Shown here piece after piece: positions 54,633 through 63,807 of a stretch of DNA of 64,000 bases. The position numbers and the translations under genes were made by a program. Numbering within the stretch: the stretch's first letter is position 1; each line of letters begins with the position of its first letter. Where the stretch lies: contig NZ_BHWB01000020.1 of the NCBI RefSeq assembly GCF_003865075.1, positions 1 through 64,000 on the forward strand, given 5' to 3'. A model generated the notes under the pieces. That model saw only the letters and a list, made by a program, of their open reading frames with translations, was not told where the DNA came from and did no database searches. The DNA is from Bacteroides faecalis. Lineage in GTDB: Bacteria; Bacteroidota; Bacteroidia; Bacteroidales; Bacteroidaceae.

Positions 54633-54707
54633 CGGGGTGTAGCTCAGCCCGGTTAGAGTACGCGTCTGGGGGGCGTGTGGTCGGAAGTTCGAATCTTCTC
54701 ACCCCGA
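54633..54707 (+). tRNA. tRNA-Pro, anticodon GGG
   Basis: A complete cloverleaf is present. The acceptor stem is CGGGGTG with CACCCCG, and the D arm is GCTC with GAGT. The anticodon stem is CGCGT with GCGTG (two G-T pairs), with loop CTGGGGG and anticodon GGG at 54668-54670. The T arm is GGAAG with CTTCT and loop TTCGAAT, and the discriminator base is A. It reads CCC and, by wobble, CCU codons. CCA is not encoded. Confidence 0.95.
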
Positions 54708-54719
54708 CAGCTGAGAGTT

Positions 54720-54752
54720 AATGAGTTAGACCTTTGGTCTAACTCATTTTTT
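54720..54752 (+). terminator. Terminator of tRNA-Pro
   Basis: ATGAGTTAGAC pairs with GTCTAACTCAT around CTTTG, followed by five T. Confidence 0.92.
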
Positions 54753-54853
54753 GCTATATAAGTGTACATCCCTCATTCTTATTAAGCAGTTACTTTTACA
54801 AAAGGAAAGGAAACTCTTTTAAGATATCCAACCTTTTTTAGCAACAAAAAAAG

Positions 54854-56074
54854 ATGAAAGAAAATCCGAAACACATTCGTATCAGTGAATACAATTATCC
54901 TTTGCCGGATGAACGCATTGCAAAATTTCCATTACCCGTTCGTGATCAATCCAAATTATTGGTATATCGCCATGGAGAAGTAAGTGAAAGCACTTTTACT
55001 TATTTGCCGGATTTTTTACCACAAGGTAGTCTGATGATCTTTAATAACACCAAAGTTATACAGGCACGACTCCACTTCCGAAAAGAGACCGGAGCACTAA
55101 TTGAGGTCTTTTGCCTAGAGCCCATTGAGCCGAATGACTATGTATTAAACTTTCAGCAAACAGAGCATGCAGCCTGGCTTTGTATGATCGGCAATTTAAA
55201 GAAATGGAAAGACGGAGCACTGAAACGTGAAATGACTGTGAAAGGTTTCCCCATCACCTTAATTGCAACAAGAGGAGAATGTAAAGGAACTAGTCATTGG
55301 ATAGATTTCTCATGGGACAATTCGGAGGTAACTTTTGCAGACATTCTCGAAGTATTCGGCGAACTACCTATCCCCCCTTATTTGAACCGGGATACACAAG
55401 AAAGTGATAAAGAAACCTATCAAACTGTTTATTCTAAAATAAAAGGTTCAGTAGCCGCACCAACAGCGGGATTACATTTTACTCCCCATGTATTGAATGC
55501 ACTTAAGGAAAAAGGAATAGAACTTGAAGAATTGACACTTCACGTAGGTGCGGGAACATTCAAACCAGTAAAGAGTGAAGAAATAGAAGGGCATGAAATG
55601 CATACGGAATATATTTCCGTCAATCGTGATACTATCAAGAAACTAATAGAACATAACGCTTGTGCTGTTGCTGTCGGAACGACTTCTGTGCGTACTCTGG
55701 AAAGTTTATACCATATCGGAGTTACACTTGCAGACAATCCGGATGCAACGGAAGAAGAGTTGCACGTCAAACAATGGCAACCCTATGAAAAATATAACGA
55801 AATCCCTGCGGTAGTTGCTTTACAAAAGATATTAGGCTATCTCGACCGTCACGGAATGGAAGCGCTGCACTCCAGTACACAGATTATCATCGCACCGGGA
55901 TACAATTATAAAATAGTAAAAGCAATAGTTACCAACTTTCATCAGCCACAAAGCACATTATTGCTACTTGTTTCCGCATTTGTAAAAGGAGACTGGCGGA
56001 CAATTTATGATTATGCCCTAAACCATGACTTCCGTTTCCTGAGTTATGGTGATTCATCTCTATTAATCCCTTAG
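54854..56074 (+). CDS. queA: S-adenosylmethionine:tRNA ribosyltransferase-isomerase QueA
   Basis: The 406-residue cytoplasmic enzyme transfers and rearranges the ribosyl part of S-adenosylmethionine onto 7-aminomethyl-7-deazaguanine in tRNA, making epoxyqueuosine. The N-terminal ISEYNYPLPDERIAKFPLPVRDQSKLLVY is the QueA start. GSLMIFNNTKVIQARL, PPYLNRDTQESDKETYQTVYSK, GSVAAPTAGLHFT and LHVGAGTFKPV are family motifs. It is about 50 residues longer than the Escherichia coli enzyme, as in other Bacteroidetes. The NUDIX gene follows 11 bp later, probably in one transcript. Confidence 0.95.
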   Translation: MKENPKHIRISEYNYPLPDERIAKFPLPVRDQSKLLVYRHGEVSESTFTYLPDFLPQGSLMIFNNTKVIQARLHFRKETGALIEVFCLEPIEPNDYVLNFQQTEHAAWLCMIGNLKKWKDGALKREMTVKGFPITLIATRGECKGTSHWIDFSWDNSEVTFADILEVFGELPIPPYLNRDTQESDKETYQTVYSKIKGSVAAPTAGLHFTPHVLNALKEKGIELEELTLHVGAGTFKPVKSEEIEGHEMHTEYISVNRDTIKKLIEHNACAVAVGTTSVRTLESLYHIGVTLADNPDATEEELHVKQWQPYEKYNEIPAVVALQKILGYLDRHGMEALHSSTQIIIAPGYNYKIVKAIVTNFHQPQSTLLLLVSAFVKGDWRTIYDYALNHDFRFLSYGDSSLLIP

Positions 56075-56085
56075 AAAGAAATAGT

Positions 56086-56604
56086 ATGCCAAACGATAAT
56101 AACCAAGAAATGTTTCCTATCGTTGATGAACAGGGAAATATCACCGGAGCTGCTACGCGTGGAGAATGTCATAACGGAAGCAAGATATTGCATCCGGTAG
56201 TCCATCTTCATGTGTTCAACTCTCAAGGAGATTTATACCTTCAAAAAAGACCCGAATGGAAAGATATTCAACCCGGAAAATGGGACACAGCGGTAGGCGG
56301 ACATATAGATTTAGGTGAGAGCGTGGAAATTGCTCTTAAACGCGAAGTCCGTGAAGAGTTGGGCATCACAGACTTTATTCCTGAATCACTTACTAGTTAT
56401 GTTTTCGAATCCGACCGTGAAAAAGAACTGGTCTTTGTTCATAAGACGGTTTATGATGGAGAAATACATCCCAGCGACGAATTGGACGGAGGACGTTTCT
56501 GGAATATTGAAGAAATAAAAGAAAACCTTGGAAAGGGTATTTTCACTCCCAACTTTGAAGGAGAACTGAAAAGAGTCCCACTTATTCCTTCTCTATCCAA
56601 GTAA
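56086..56604 (+). CDS. NUDIX hydrolase
   Basis: The 172-residue protein has a perfect Nudix box at 72-94 (G, five residues, E78, seven residues, REVREELGI). It is of the isopentenyl-diphosphate isomerase-like type (HPVVHLHVFNSQGDLYLQKR before the box). NUDIX enzymes cleave nucleoside diphosphates linked to another group; the substrate here is not evident. Eleven bases separate it from queA. Its last 23 bases overlap the end of the convergent glutathione peroxidase gene, so the two stop regions share sequence. Confidence 0.92.
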   Translation: MPNDNNQEMFPIVDEQGNITGAATRGECHNGSKILHPVVHLHVFNSQGDLYLQKRPEWKDIQPGKWDTAVGGHIDLGESVEIALKREVREELGITDFIPESLTSYVFESDREKELVFVHKTVYDGEIHPSDELDGGRFWNIEEIKENLGKGIFTPNFEGELKRVPLIPSLSK

Positions 56605-57124
56605 CAACCTTTTCCGAGAACGGACTTTCTTTGGGAGCAACAAAACCTACCCAGTTTCCGTTCTCATCAATCATAAACTTTTGAAAGTTCCATTGAACAG
56701 GAGCATCTTCTTTACCATTGAATTCTTTTTTCGTCAGCCATTGGTAAAGTGGAGCCATATCTTTGCCTTTTACCGAGATCTTAGCCATCATCGGAAAAGT
56801 AACGTTATAGTTCAGAGAACAGAACTTAGCAATCTCTTCATTGCTTCCGGGTTCCTGCCATAAAAAATTGTTTGCCGGAAAACCAATGATTACAAAATCC
56901 TGATCTTTATACTTCTCATACAACTCCTGCAATTCAGAGTATTGCGGAGTCAATCCACATTTGGAAGCAACATTTACCACCAAGACTTTTTTTCCTTTCA
57001 GTGAAGAAAGAGGAAATTCTTTCCCATCAATCGTTGTCACTGTAAAATCGTAGAACGATTTATTTTGAGCTTCTAAAGAAATACTAGAAATCATAGTTAT
57101 TATCATTAAAATGAACGTTCTCAT
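56582..57124 (-). CDS. Glutathione peroxidase-family protein, secreted
   Basis: The 180-residue protein has an N-terminal signal peptide (1-19, ending EA) and a thioredoxin-fold peroxidase domain. The catalytic cysteine is C56 in NVASKCGLTPQY. The Gln of LWQEPG and the Trp of VQWNFQKFMI complete the usual tetrad. In the loop that normally reads FPCNQF this protein has FPANNF, so that second cysteine is absent. It reduces peroxides, probably in the periplasm and with a thioredoxin-like donor. It is transcribed alone, convergent with the NUDIX gene. Confidence 0.93.
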   Translation of the reverse strand: MRTFILMIITMISSISLEAQNKSFYDFTVTTIDGKEFPLSSLKGKKVLVVNVASKCGLTPQYSELQELYEKYKDQDFVIIGFPANNFLWQEPGSNEEIAKFCSLNYNVTFPMMAKISVKGKDMAPLYQWLTKKEFNGKEDAPVQWNFQKFMIDENGNWVGFVAPKESPFSEKVVTWIEKE

Positions 57125-57262
57125 GTCAAATGCAATTTAGTTTCTCTTTATTATAAAAACGAAGGAGGAGAAAGATTTGTTTTATAAAAAGTCAATATTA
57201 CATTCCTGAGACTTAGTTTATAAACCAGAAACAATGAAGATTATTATATATTTTCTTCTCAT

Positions 57263-57524
57263 CTATTAATAGAAAAGTTATTCTCTATTAAGAGTAAACT
57301 TGTTCTTACCTAATAGAAAAATCTTTTCCGTCCTGAAACAAACTTAAAACAAAAGTTGCAATTATACAAATGGAAGTTCTGATTATACAAATGGAAGTTG
57401 CATTTGTATAAATGAAAGTTGCAATTATAGTTATCTATCAGCTAAAAACAAGTTATCTATTAGATGAAAGCAACTTTACTATTAATAAAACACAACTCTT
57501 CTATTAATACTCATTTAATTTTCA
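57263..57524. repeat. Twelve-unit array of 21-23 bp repeats
   Basis: Units start at 57263, 57285, 57308, 57331, 57353, 57374, 57395, 57416, 57437, 57459, 57481 and 57503. The four from 57353 are exactly 21 bases and begin AAGTT; the first two of these end TTATACAAATGG. The 57263 and 57285 units begin CTATTA, and the 57459, 57481 and 57503 units begin ATTAGAT or ATTAATA. Short palindromes such as CTATTAATAG recur. There are no unique spacers. Confidence 0.75.
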
Positions 57525-57600
57525 ACCTATCATTTAGTTACTTCACCCCGCAATACTTCCACTTCACTTGTTTTTGATACGTGCGAGTGCAGTTAGTCTG

Positions 57601-57608
57601 TAGTTTTG
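57601..57608 (+). promoter_or_regulatory. -7 box of the decayed RND gene
   Basis: TAGTTTTG fits TAnnTTTG. A TTTG lies at 57573-57576, 24 bases upstream, which is longer than usual. The box is intact although the gene is not. Confidence 0.5.
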
Positions 57609-57637
57609 TACCATGAAACAATAACACATAGAGAATC

Positions 57638-59184
57638 ATGTTTAAAGCTATTGTACGTTTTTCTACTAAAAAGAAGCTATTTATGGGACTTACCACACTC
57701 TTTCTGTTTATCGGAGGTATCTATGCCATGATGACATTGCCGATTGATGCAGTGCCGGACATCACCAACAATCAAGTACAGATTGTAACGGTATCTCCTA
57801 CCCTTACCCCTCAGGAAGTAGAACAACTTATCACCATGCCTATCGAAATAGCGATGAGCAATATTATGAATGTAGAAGACATTCGTTCGGCTAGCCGTTT
57901 TGGTCTGTCGGTAGTAACGGTAGTCTTTAAAGAGAGGGTACCGACTCTGATGCCCGGCAACTAATCAATGAACAAATACAAACCGTAGCCGGCAAGATTC
58001 CTACAGAATCGGGAACACCCGAGATGATGCCAATTACTACCGGATTGGGAGAAATCTATCAATACATACTGAAAGTCGCTCCAAGATATGAAGATAAATA
58101 TGACGCGATGGAACTGCGTACGATTCAGGATTGGATGGTGAAATGGCAATTGTCTGGTATACCGGGCATTGTAGAAATAAACAGTTTCGCTGGCTACCTG
58201 AAACAATAGGAAGTTGCAGTAGATCCGGATGCTTTATTTTCACTCAACATTACTATCGGTGAAGTATACGGAGCCCTCAGCAGCAACAACCGAAATACAG
58301 GAGACAGTTATATAGAGAAAGTCAAAATGCCTATTATATCCGTTCAGAAGGAATGATCACCCGTCCGAAAGATATTGAGCAGATTGTAGTAACTAACCGC
58401 AACGGGATTCCCGTACATATTAGTGATGTAGGAATTGTTCGTTTTGGTTCTCCCAAACGTTTTGGTGCAATGCCCAAAGATGGTGAAGGAAAATGTGTAG
58501 GCGGCATTGCCATGATGCTAAAAGGAGCTAATGCAGCGTTGTGACTCGTGAACTGGAACAACGAGTAGATAAAATACAACATTTTTGCCTGAAGGAGTCA
58601 GTATCGAACCTTATCTTAACCGTTCGGAACTAGTAAACCGAAACATCTCAACAGTGGTCAATAACCTGATTGAAGGAGCTATTATCGTATTCCTCGTATT
58701 AATTCTCTTCCTCGGCAATGTACGCGCAGGGCTGATTGTGGCCTCTGTTATCCCACTAGCAATGCTTTTTGCCTTCATCATGATGCGAATCTTTAATGTC
58801 ACAGCCAATTTGATGAGTTTAGGTGCTATTGACTTTGGTATTGTGGTAGACGGTTCGATTGTTATTGTAGAAGGTATTCTTGCGCATATTTACGAAAAAC
58901 AATTCTGCGGACGGACTTTATCAAAAAAAGAAATGGATGCGGAAGTCAAAAAAGGAGCCTCCGGTGTTGTCCGTTCTGCTACTTTTGCAGTACTGATTAT
59001 TTCAATCGTATTCTTTCCTATTCTAACGCTTAGCGGAATCGAAGGAAAATACTTTACTCCGATGGCAAAAACGCTCATATTCTGCATCATTGGTGCATTA
59101 ATACTTTCATTGACTTACATCCTGATGATGGCATCACTTTTCCTTAAACACACCACCGTAGTGAAACCAACACTTGCCGACCGT
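57638..59184 (+). pseudogene. CusA/CzcA-type heavy-metal RND pump, decayed
   Basis: The N-terminus (FMGLTTLFLFIGGIYAMMTLPIDAVPDITNNQVQIV) is that of the inner-membrane pump of a metal efflux system of the CusA/CzcA type. The frame is lost near 57952 (a G short), stopped by TAG at 58207-58209 (GYLKQ, then stop), and lost again near 58320 (an A short), 58539 and 58578. The last part (IVFLVLILFLGNVRAGLIVAS and IDFGIVVDGSIVIVEG) covers membrane segments of the first half only. The gene then ends abruptly at LADR near 59184, where response-regulator sequence begins. The partner membrane-fusion protein and outer-membrane channel are absent. Confidence 0.9.
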
Positions 59185-59863
59185 TTTTTGAGAAATGGTT
59201 TAATAGCAATCCAATGCCTGAGAACTGGTATTCATGGATATTCATTTGGCAGATGGCTCCGCTTTCGAGATATTCGAGCATATCCATATTACATGTCCGA
59301 TTATATTCGCCACGACTTATGAAGGATACGCTTTACGCGCATTTAAAGCAAATAGCATCGACTACTTGTTGAAACCTATCTGCAAAGAAGACGTAGAACA
59401 TGCTTTTGAAAAATTGGAAAGTTTGCAGAATTCCCCCTTCAAAAATAAAGATGATTCACAAACGCATGACAATGAATTACCGCAATTAATTCATTCCCTC
59501 TAAAAACAAGAAAACTATAAAACACATTTTCTCATTCCTCTGAAAGGAGATAAATTATTACTTGTTTCAATAGACATGATACAATTGTTCTATGTCAAAG
59601 ACTGTCAGGTAAAAGGAGTTTTGGCAGACGGAACGGAACACTATTTTCCTCAAACGTTGGATGAGCTTACCGATTGCTTAAATCCGACACTATTCTTCAG
59701 GGCTAATCGCCAATATCTGGTTTCAAGGGAAGCAATTAAAGACATTGATTTATGGTTCAACAGCCGTTCATCTATAAATCTGCGATATTTGGGGAATCAA
59801 GAAAAGATATTAGTCAGTAAGGCAAGAGTTGCAGAATTTAAGGAGTGGTTCTCAAGAAAATAA
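59185..59863 (+). pseudogene. LytTR response regulator, 5'-truncated, with in-frame stop
   Basis: Sequence from about 59187 reads FEKWFNSNPMPE, then after an apparent two-base shift near 59221 VFMDIHLADGSAFEIF (with the phospho-acceptor Asp) and ANSIDYLLKP, the receiver domain of a LytTR regulator. A TAA at 59501-59503 breaks the linker. The frame is otherwise open: KQENYKTHFLIPLKGDKLLL, then the LytTR DNA-binding domain (LFFRANRQYLV, NLRYLGNQEKILVSK) to 59863. The first half of the receiver domain is missing, replaced by the RND gene. The protein cannot be made in one piece. Confidence 0.88.
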
Positions 59864-59891
59864 GCACCACTCCTATAAGTTATAATATCAA

Positions 59892-60890
59892 TTAACGAGA
59901 TTTTTTTAGAGGACTAGCCTTCACTCCTTCGAAAGTCATCTTTACAGGCTTTATATACCCATCTTTATCAAAATACAATCGGTCAATGCAAGTTTCACGG
60001 CTATTAGCCGCTGTTTCTCCTAACGGACGGCGATGATAAATAATGTACCATTCATCTTTACCCCGACCTTTTACCAAAGAATGATGACCAGCCCCAACAG
60101 CTACAGAAAGATCTTGTTCCAAAATCTTTCCGACTCTCTTAAATGGACCGAAAGGAGAATCTGCAATAGCATATGCCACACAATAATCAGGACCACCCCA
60201 TCCGCCTTCAGACCACATGAAATAATATTTTCCTTTTCGTTTCAACATAAACGGACCTTCCACATAATTTTCGGGAGTTACTTCCTTATACATAGTCCCA
60301 TCTTCAAAAGGAACTATACTCAATAAATCCGGAGCCATCTTTACCATATTACAGTGTCTCCATCCACCATAGTACATATAATACTGTCCATCATCATCTT
60401 TAAATACATACTGGTCGATAGGTTGCGCTCCATTAATAATTTTATCTATCAACGGTTTACCCAACGCATCTTTAAAAGGTCCTGCCGGATTATCAGCTAC
60501 GGCTACTCCAATTCCTCCCAGTTCATTATTGTTCTGGATGTCATTAGCACCAAAGAATAAATAATATTTCCCATTTTCCTGAACGACTGCCGGTGCCCAT
60601 AATGCACGTCGTAGCCAACTAATATTCTCTTTTTCAATTACTCTGGGATGCTTTTTCCAATTTACCAGATCAGTGGATGAGAAGGCATCCATAAAAATCT
60701 GTTCATCATAAGGGGCCGAATATGTCGGATAAACCCAATATTCCTTATTAAACACAACTCCCTCCGGATCAGCATACCATCCTTCAAAAATGGGATTACC
60801 GCTAGTCTCCTTAGCGCTAGAAGCATTCTGGGCGCAAAGAGAGGTAGAACAACCTAATACTATAGAAAGAAAAAGGTTTCTATACTTCAT
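59892..60890 (-). CDS. GH43 glycoside hydrolase, secreted
   Basis: The 332-residue protein has a signal peptide (1-20, ending LCA) and a single five-bladed beta-propeller of GH43, a family of arabinofuranosidases, xylosidases and galactosidases that invert. The expected residues are all seen: D41 in WYADPEG (base), D159 in QPIDQYVF (pKa modulator) and E211 in NYVEGPF (acid). GHHSLVKG and YHRR are further family features. There is no second domain. It lies 47 bp after the MG2-like gene on the same strand, so the two probably form an operon. The substrate cannot be inferred. Confidence 0.92.
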   Translation of the reverse strand: MKYRNLFLSIVLGCSTSLCAQNASSAKETSGNPIFEGWYADPEGVVFNKEYWVYPTYSAPYDEQIFMDAFSSTDLVNWKKHPRVIEKENISWLRRALWAPAVVQENGKYYLFFGANDIQNNNELGGIGVAVADNPAGPFKDALGKPLIDKIINGAQPIDQYVFKDDDGQYYMYYGGWRHCNMVKMAPDLLSIVPFEDGTMYKEVTPENYVEGPFMLKRKGKYYFMWSEGGWGGPDYCVAYAIADSPFGPFKRVGKILEQDLSVAVGAGHHSLVKGRGKDEWYIIYHRRPLGETAANSRETCIDRLYFDKDGYIKPVKMTFEGVKASPLKKSR

Positions 60891-60937
60891 ATTACATTAA
60901 ATTTAAATTAATATATAACTAACTTTTATCTAAAAAA

Positions 60938-63619
60938 CTATTTATCAGCTACCGGTATCGTTGAATAAGTAACACTTCCAATCCGACCATCAGTCATGGT
61001 TTCCGCCTGAATGACCAAAGGAGTGGAATACTGATTATTATAACATTCGATTACAGCCTTTCCTTCTGCATCTGTCTTTACAGTAGGATTCCAATAAAGA
61101 GTACGTCTCTTATCGACCCTATCCATGTACAACTGTTTTTGCGGATAAGAAGGAGAATAACATTCCAATACAGGTGTGTACCCCTGTATGACAGTCTTGC
61201 GGGTTCCCCACGCTGCAGTTTCATTCTTATTCATAATATCATGGCGAGGGAGAGGTATCAGATATACAAATATAAACTCATCTAAATTTGTCACATCTAA
61301 TTTTTTATTAGTATTCAAAGTATTACTATTACTTGTACTACCATTATTTGTAGAACTAAGATCGCCCGGGTCTGTTCTATTCATATCATCTGTCATACTG
61401 CGATCATCAGAAGTACTAAGATCCAACACATCATTTACACCAGATAGACTGGAATTGTTAAGTATCTCATCACGAATAGCCTGACTTCCTTTACATATAA
61501 TCATTGAAGCCAATCCGTCAATCTCAGTCAACATCATCTTTTCTTCAACACGAGACAAAATTTTACCATCGAAAATAAACTTCATTGGCTTCAACCGATA
61601 AGTGTATGAATCATCTCTTTTATCCCAAAGAAATTGCCGACTCTGTATTTCCAAGAATTCAGGAATCGAATTAACAATTTTTCCTTGATCACGCAACAAA
61701 TCAACAATCTGACGCACATCATAGTAAGCGTCTATACTCTTTTCACTGATTTTCGTATCCATGTAACCTTTGCGTTTTTTACTCTTGACGACAACTTCAT
61801 CCAACAAGAAGTCACTTTCTACTCTACGAAGAGAATCCAGATAAAGAGAATCGAAATCATCTACTACTTGTCTCCATTGATCCAAATCTTTCCATTCTGG
61901 ATGAGATTCCAAATAATCAAGAGGCCGTACTTTAGGAGAGAAATTACGATCAATCATAATAGAAGCATCCTTATTACGATTTTTATTCAATCTACGTGTT
62001 TGGAATAAAGCCTCCTCACTTCCTTCAAAGTCCTCCATAGGAATAGAAAAACGCCCATTCTCATCTGTTACAGTTTGCCCGGTAATAATACCTTCTTCTT
62101 TTTTAATCATTACACTAAGACCGATATTTTTCAATTCATTCTTTAGAATAGTCGATTTTACCTGACCATTCAGGACCAACTGTGATTCTGGTCTTTGTAG
62201 TGGTGTGTATGGAGTAACTCCGATTATTTGTTCCATATCATATTTACGCCATCCATGTACTAACATCAAGATATCCAGTTCTTGCAGCTTTTTAGTATCC
62301 ATGTCAACTAAGTAATAACCTGGTTGATGAATATAACCTTTCAAATCGGAGGTAAACAAAAGATCGGTAAATAGATTGTTATCATACTCCAAATAATCAG
62401 AGCGTAATGCATCTCGTACACTTACAGACAAATTACCTGCTATAGGATTCCCAGACGAATCTTTTAGCTGCAACTCACAACGAATAGGCGCATATGGTTC
62501 ATAGACTCTTTTCAATCCAGAAGCTGATATACGTAAAGGCGCTTTAGGAAAACAAAAAGTAAAACGCTCACATAATGTATGTCCTGCGCGATTGATAAGA
62601 CTAATCTGAATAACCCCCGAAGGCAAGTCACGAGTACGCATCGTCATCTGTTGAGGTGCATCTGCTTGACAATATATTGTTTTATAAGCATAAGGTCTAC
62701 CGGCATGGCTAATAAAAATAGCCAAAGAATCTTGGGCTGTTTTTGCATCACAGAATACATTTACCGAAAGAACACCTGAGGCATTGTCCACCTTCATCAC
62801 ATAGCCTGATGAAAGTGCTTTCGGAAGTTCAAACTTATATTCATTTCCCTTAAAGTTTACTTTAGCAACAGCCGGCGAAGATGTGGGAGTATAATTAAAA
62901 TGTCCCATACCGTCGTGCATAGTTTCTAATTTTGCGAGTTCTTTTCCGTCAGCAGAATAAAGTGCTCCAGATAATTGAATGTCTCCATCACGATTACTTT
63001 CTGCTTTAAAAGCGACACGTGACTCTATTCCTTCCACTAACTGCCCGCCCTCAGGAAAGAATCCTATATCTAATTTCTTTTTAGTTATCTCCGGACGTTG
63101 ATCCATAGAGGTACTCAAATCATAATTAGTAATATTACGTTCCGACTGATTCCCTCTTGCTAATTGGTATATTGGGAAAGTACGTGAGAAATATTGTGGT
63201 TCACTAAATCCTAACATCCAACGAGTATAAGCCCGCACTTCATAGTAACCGGACAACAATGACTTAGGAAGAGCTATCTGTCCGCTTCCTTGTCCTTGAG
63301 AGAGTTTTATAATTTGCTTGTCCCTGATATGCCCCGCCTGATCTATTAATTCCACATACAATGGTCGACTTATCTCACTAAATGTTGGCTGTTCCGCAAG
63401 AGTTACATAAGCCTTAAACCAAATTGTGTCACCTATATAGTAGCTCGTATTATCAAAATGCAGATAAGCTTTCTCACGTGGATAATTTGAAGCAAAAGTT
63501 TGTGCCTGTTTCATATACTGTTCAAATATACCACCTTGAGTTGGAAGCTCTTGTCCAACTACAATTGTAGCTAGCAGATTGCAAACTACAAGAATTAAGA
63601 ATAGTCTTTTGTTTTTCAT
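60938..63619 (-). CDS. Large secreted MG2-like protein with plug-like region
   Basis: The ATG at 63619 gives MKNKRLFLILVVCNLLATIVVG, a signal peptide. A longer frame from a TTG at 63694 would start upstream of a -7 box (TATATTTG, 63647-63640 on the minus strand), so it is rejected. The 893-residue protein begins with a macroglobulin MG2-type domain (KAYLHFDNTSYYIGDTIWFKAYV). Several beta domains follow (PIAGNLSVSVRDALRSDY, SVMIKKEEGIITGQTVTDENG). Near the C-terminus a TonB-receptor plug-like part occurs (LDEVVVKSKKRKGYMDTKIS, DIDGLASMIICKGSQ-type), interrupted by a low-complexity stretch rich in Ser, Thr, Asn and Asp. Such proteins are widespread in Bacteroidetes and have no proven role; outer-membrane or surface location is likely. 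The GH43 gene follows. Confidence 0.82.
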   Translation of the reverse strand: MKNKRLFLILVVCNLLATIVVGQELPTQGGIFEQYMKQAQTFASNYPREKAYLHFDNTSYYIGDTIWFKAYVTLAEQPTFSEISRPLYVELIDQAGHIRDKQIIKLSQGQGSGQIALPKSLLSGYYEVRAYTRWMLGFSEPQYFSRTFPIYQLARGNQSERNITNYDLSTSMDQRPEITKKKLDIGFFPEGGQLVEGIESRVAFKAESNRDGDIQLSGALYSADGKELAKLETMHDGMGHFNYTPTSSPAVAKVNFKGNEYKFELPKALSSGYVMKVDNASGVLSVNVFCDAKTAQDSLAIFISHAGRPYAYKTIYCQADAPQQMTMRTRDLPSGVIQISLINRAGHTLCERFTFCFPKAPLRISASGLKRVYEPYAPIRCELQLKDSSGNPIAGNLSVSVRDALRSDYLEYDNNLFTDLLFTSDLKGYIHQPGYYLVDMDTKKLQELDILMLVHGWRKYDMEQIIGVTPYTPLQRPESQLVLNGQVKSTILKNELKNIGLSVMIKKEEGIITGQTVTDENGRFSIPMEDFEGSEEALFQTRRLNKNRNKDASIMIDRNFSPKVRPLDYLESHPEWKDLDQWRQVVDDFDSLYLDSLRRVESDFLLDEVVVKSKKRKGYMDTKISEKSIDAYYDVRQIVDLLRDQGKIVNSIPEFLEIQSRQFLWDKRDDSYTYRLKPMKFIFDGKILSRVEEKMMLTEIDGLASMIICKGSQAIRDEILNNSSLSGVNDVLDLSTSDDRSMTDDMNRTDPGDLSSTNNGSTSNSNTLNTNKKLDVTNLDEFIFVYLIPLPRHDIMNKNETAAWGTRKTVIQGYTPVLECYSPSYPQKQLYMDRVDKRRTLYWNPTVKTDAEGKAVIECYNNQYSTPLVIQAETMTDGRIGSVTYSTIPVADK

Positions 63620-63807
63620 CTCTATAAGATTTTGTGGTTCAAATATAACTATTTTTAAATAGCAATGAAAAAATACACAAATAAATGATAGCAAGAAAGA
63701 CTAAATTGAGACGATTTTATCCTTTTTTGAAGCATTTGATATTATAATTATCTCCTTTCATAAATTCTATTCTAACTCTGTTATCATAATAAAACAGCAG
63801 CCAGGCA

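Larger units (their letters stand above)
57125..57637. other. 513-base gap with repeat array and promoter
   Basis: No gene is visible. It contains the 21-23 bp repeat array (57263-57524) and the -7 box of the dead RND gene. Confidence 0.75.

Noticed and set aside
54633..54707. tRNA-Pro as an integration site of a genomic island
   Set aside because: No integrase and no repeat of the tRNA 3' end was seen in the flanks.
57263..57524. CRISPR array
   Set aside because: The units abut each other without unique spacers, are only 21-23 bases, and no cas gene is in the window.
60938..63694. Longer MG2-like protein starting at the TTG at 63694
   Set aside because: The extension has no signal-peptide character of its own and would begin upstream of a -7 promoter box; the ATG at 63619 begins a clean signal peptide.
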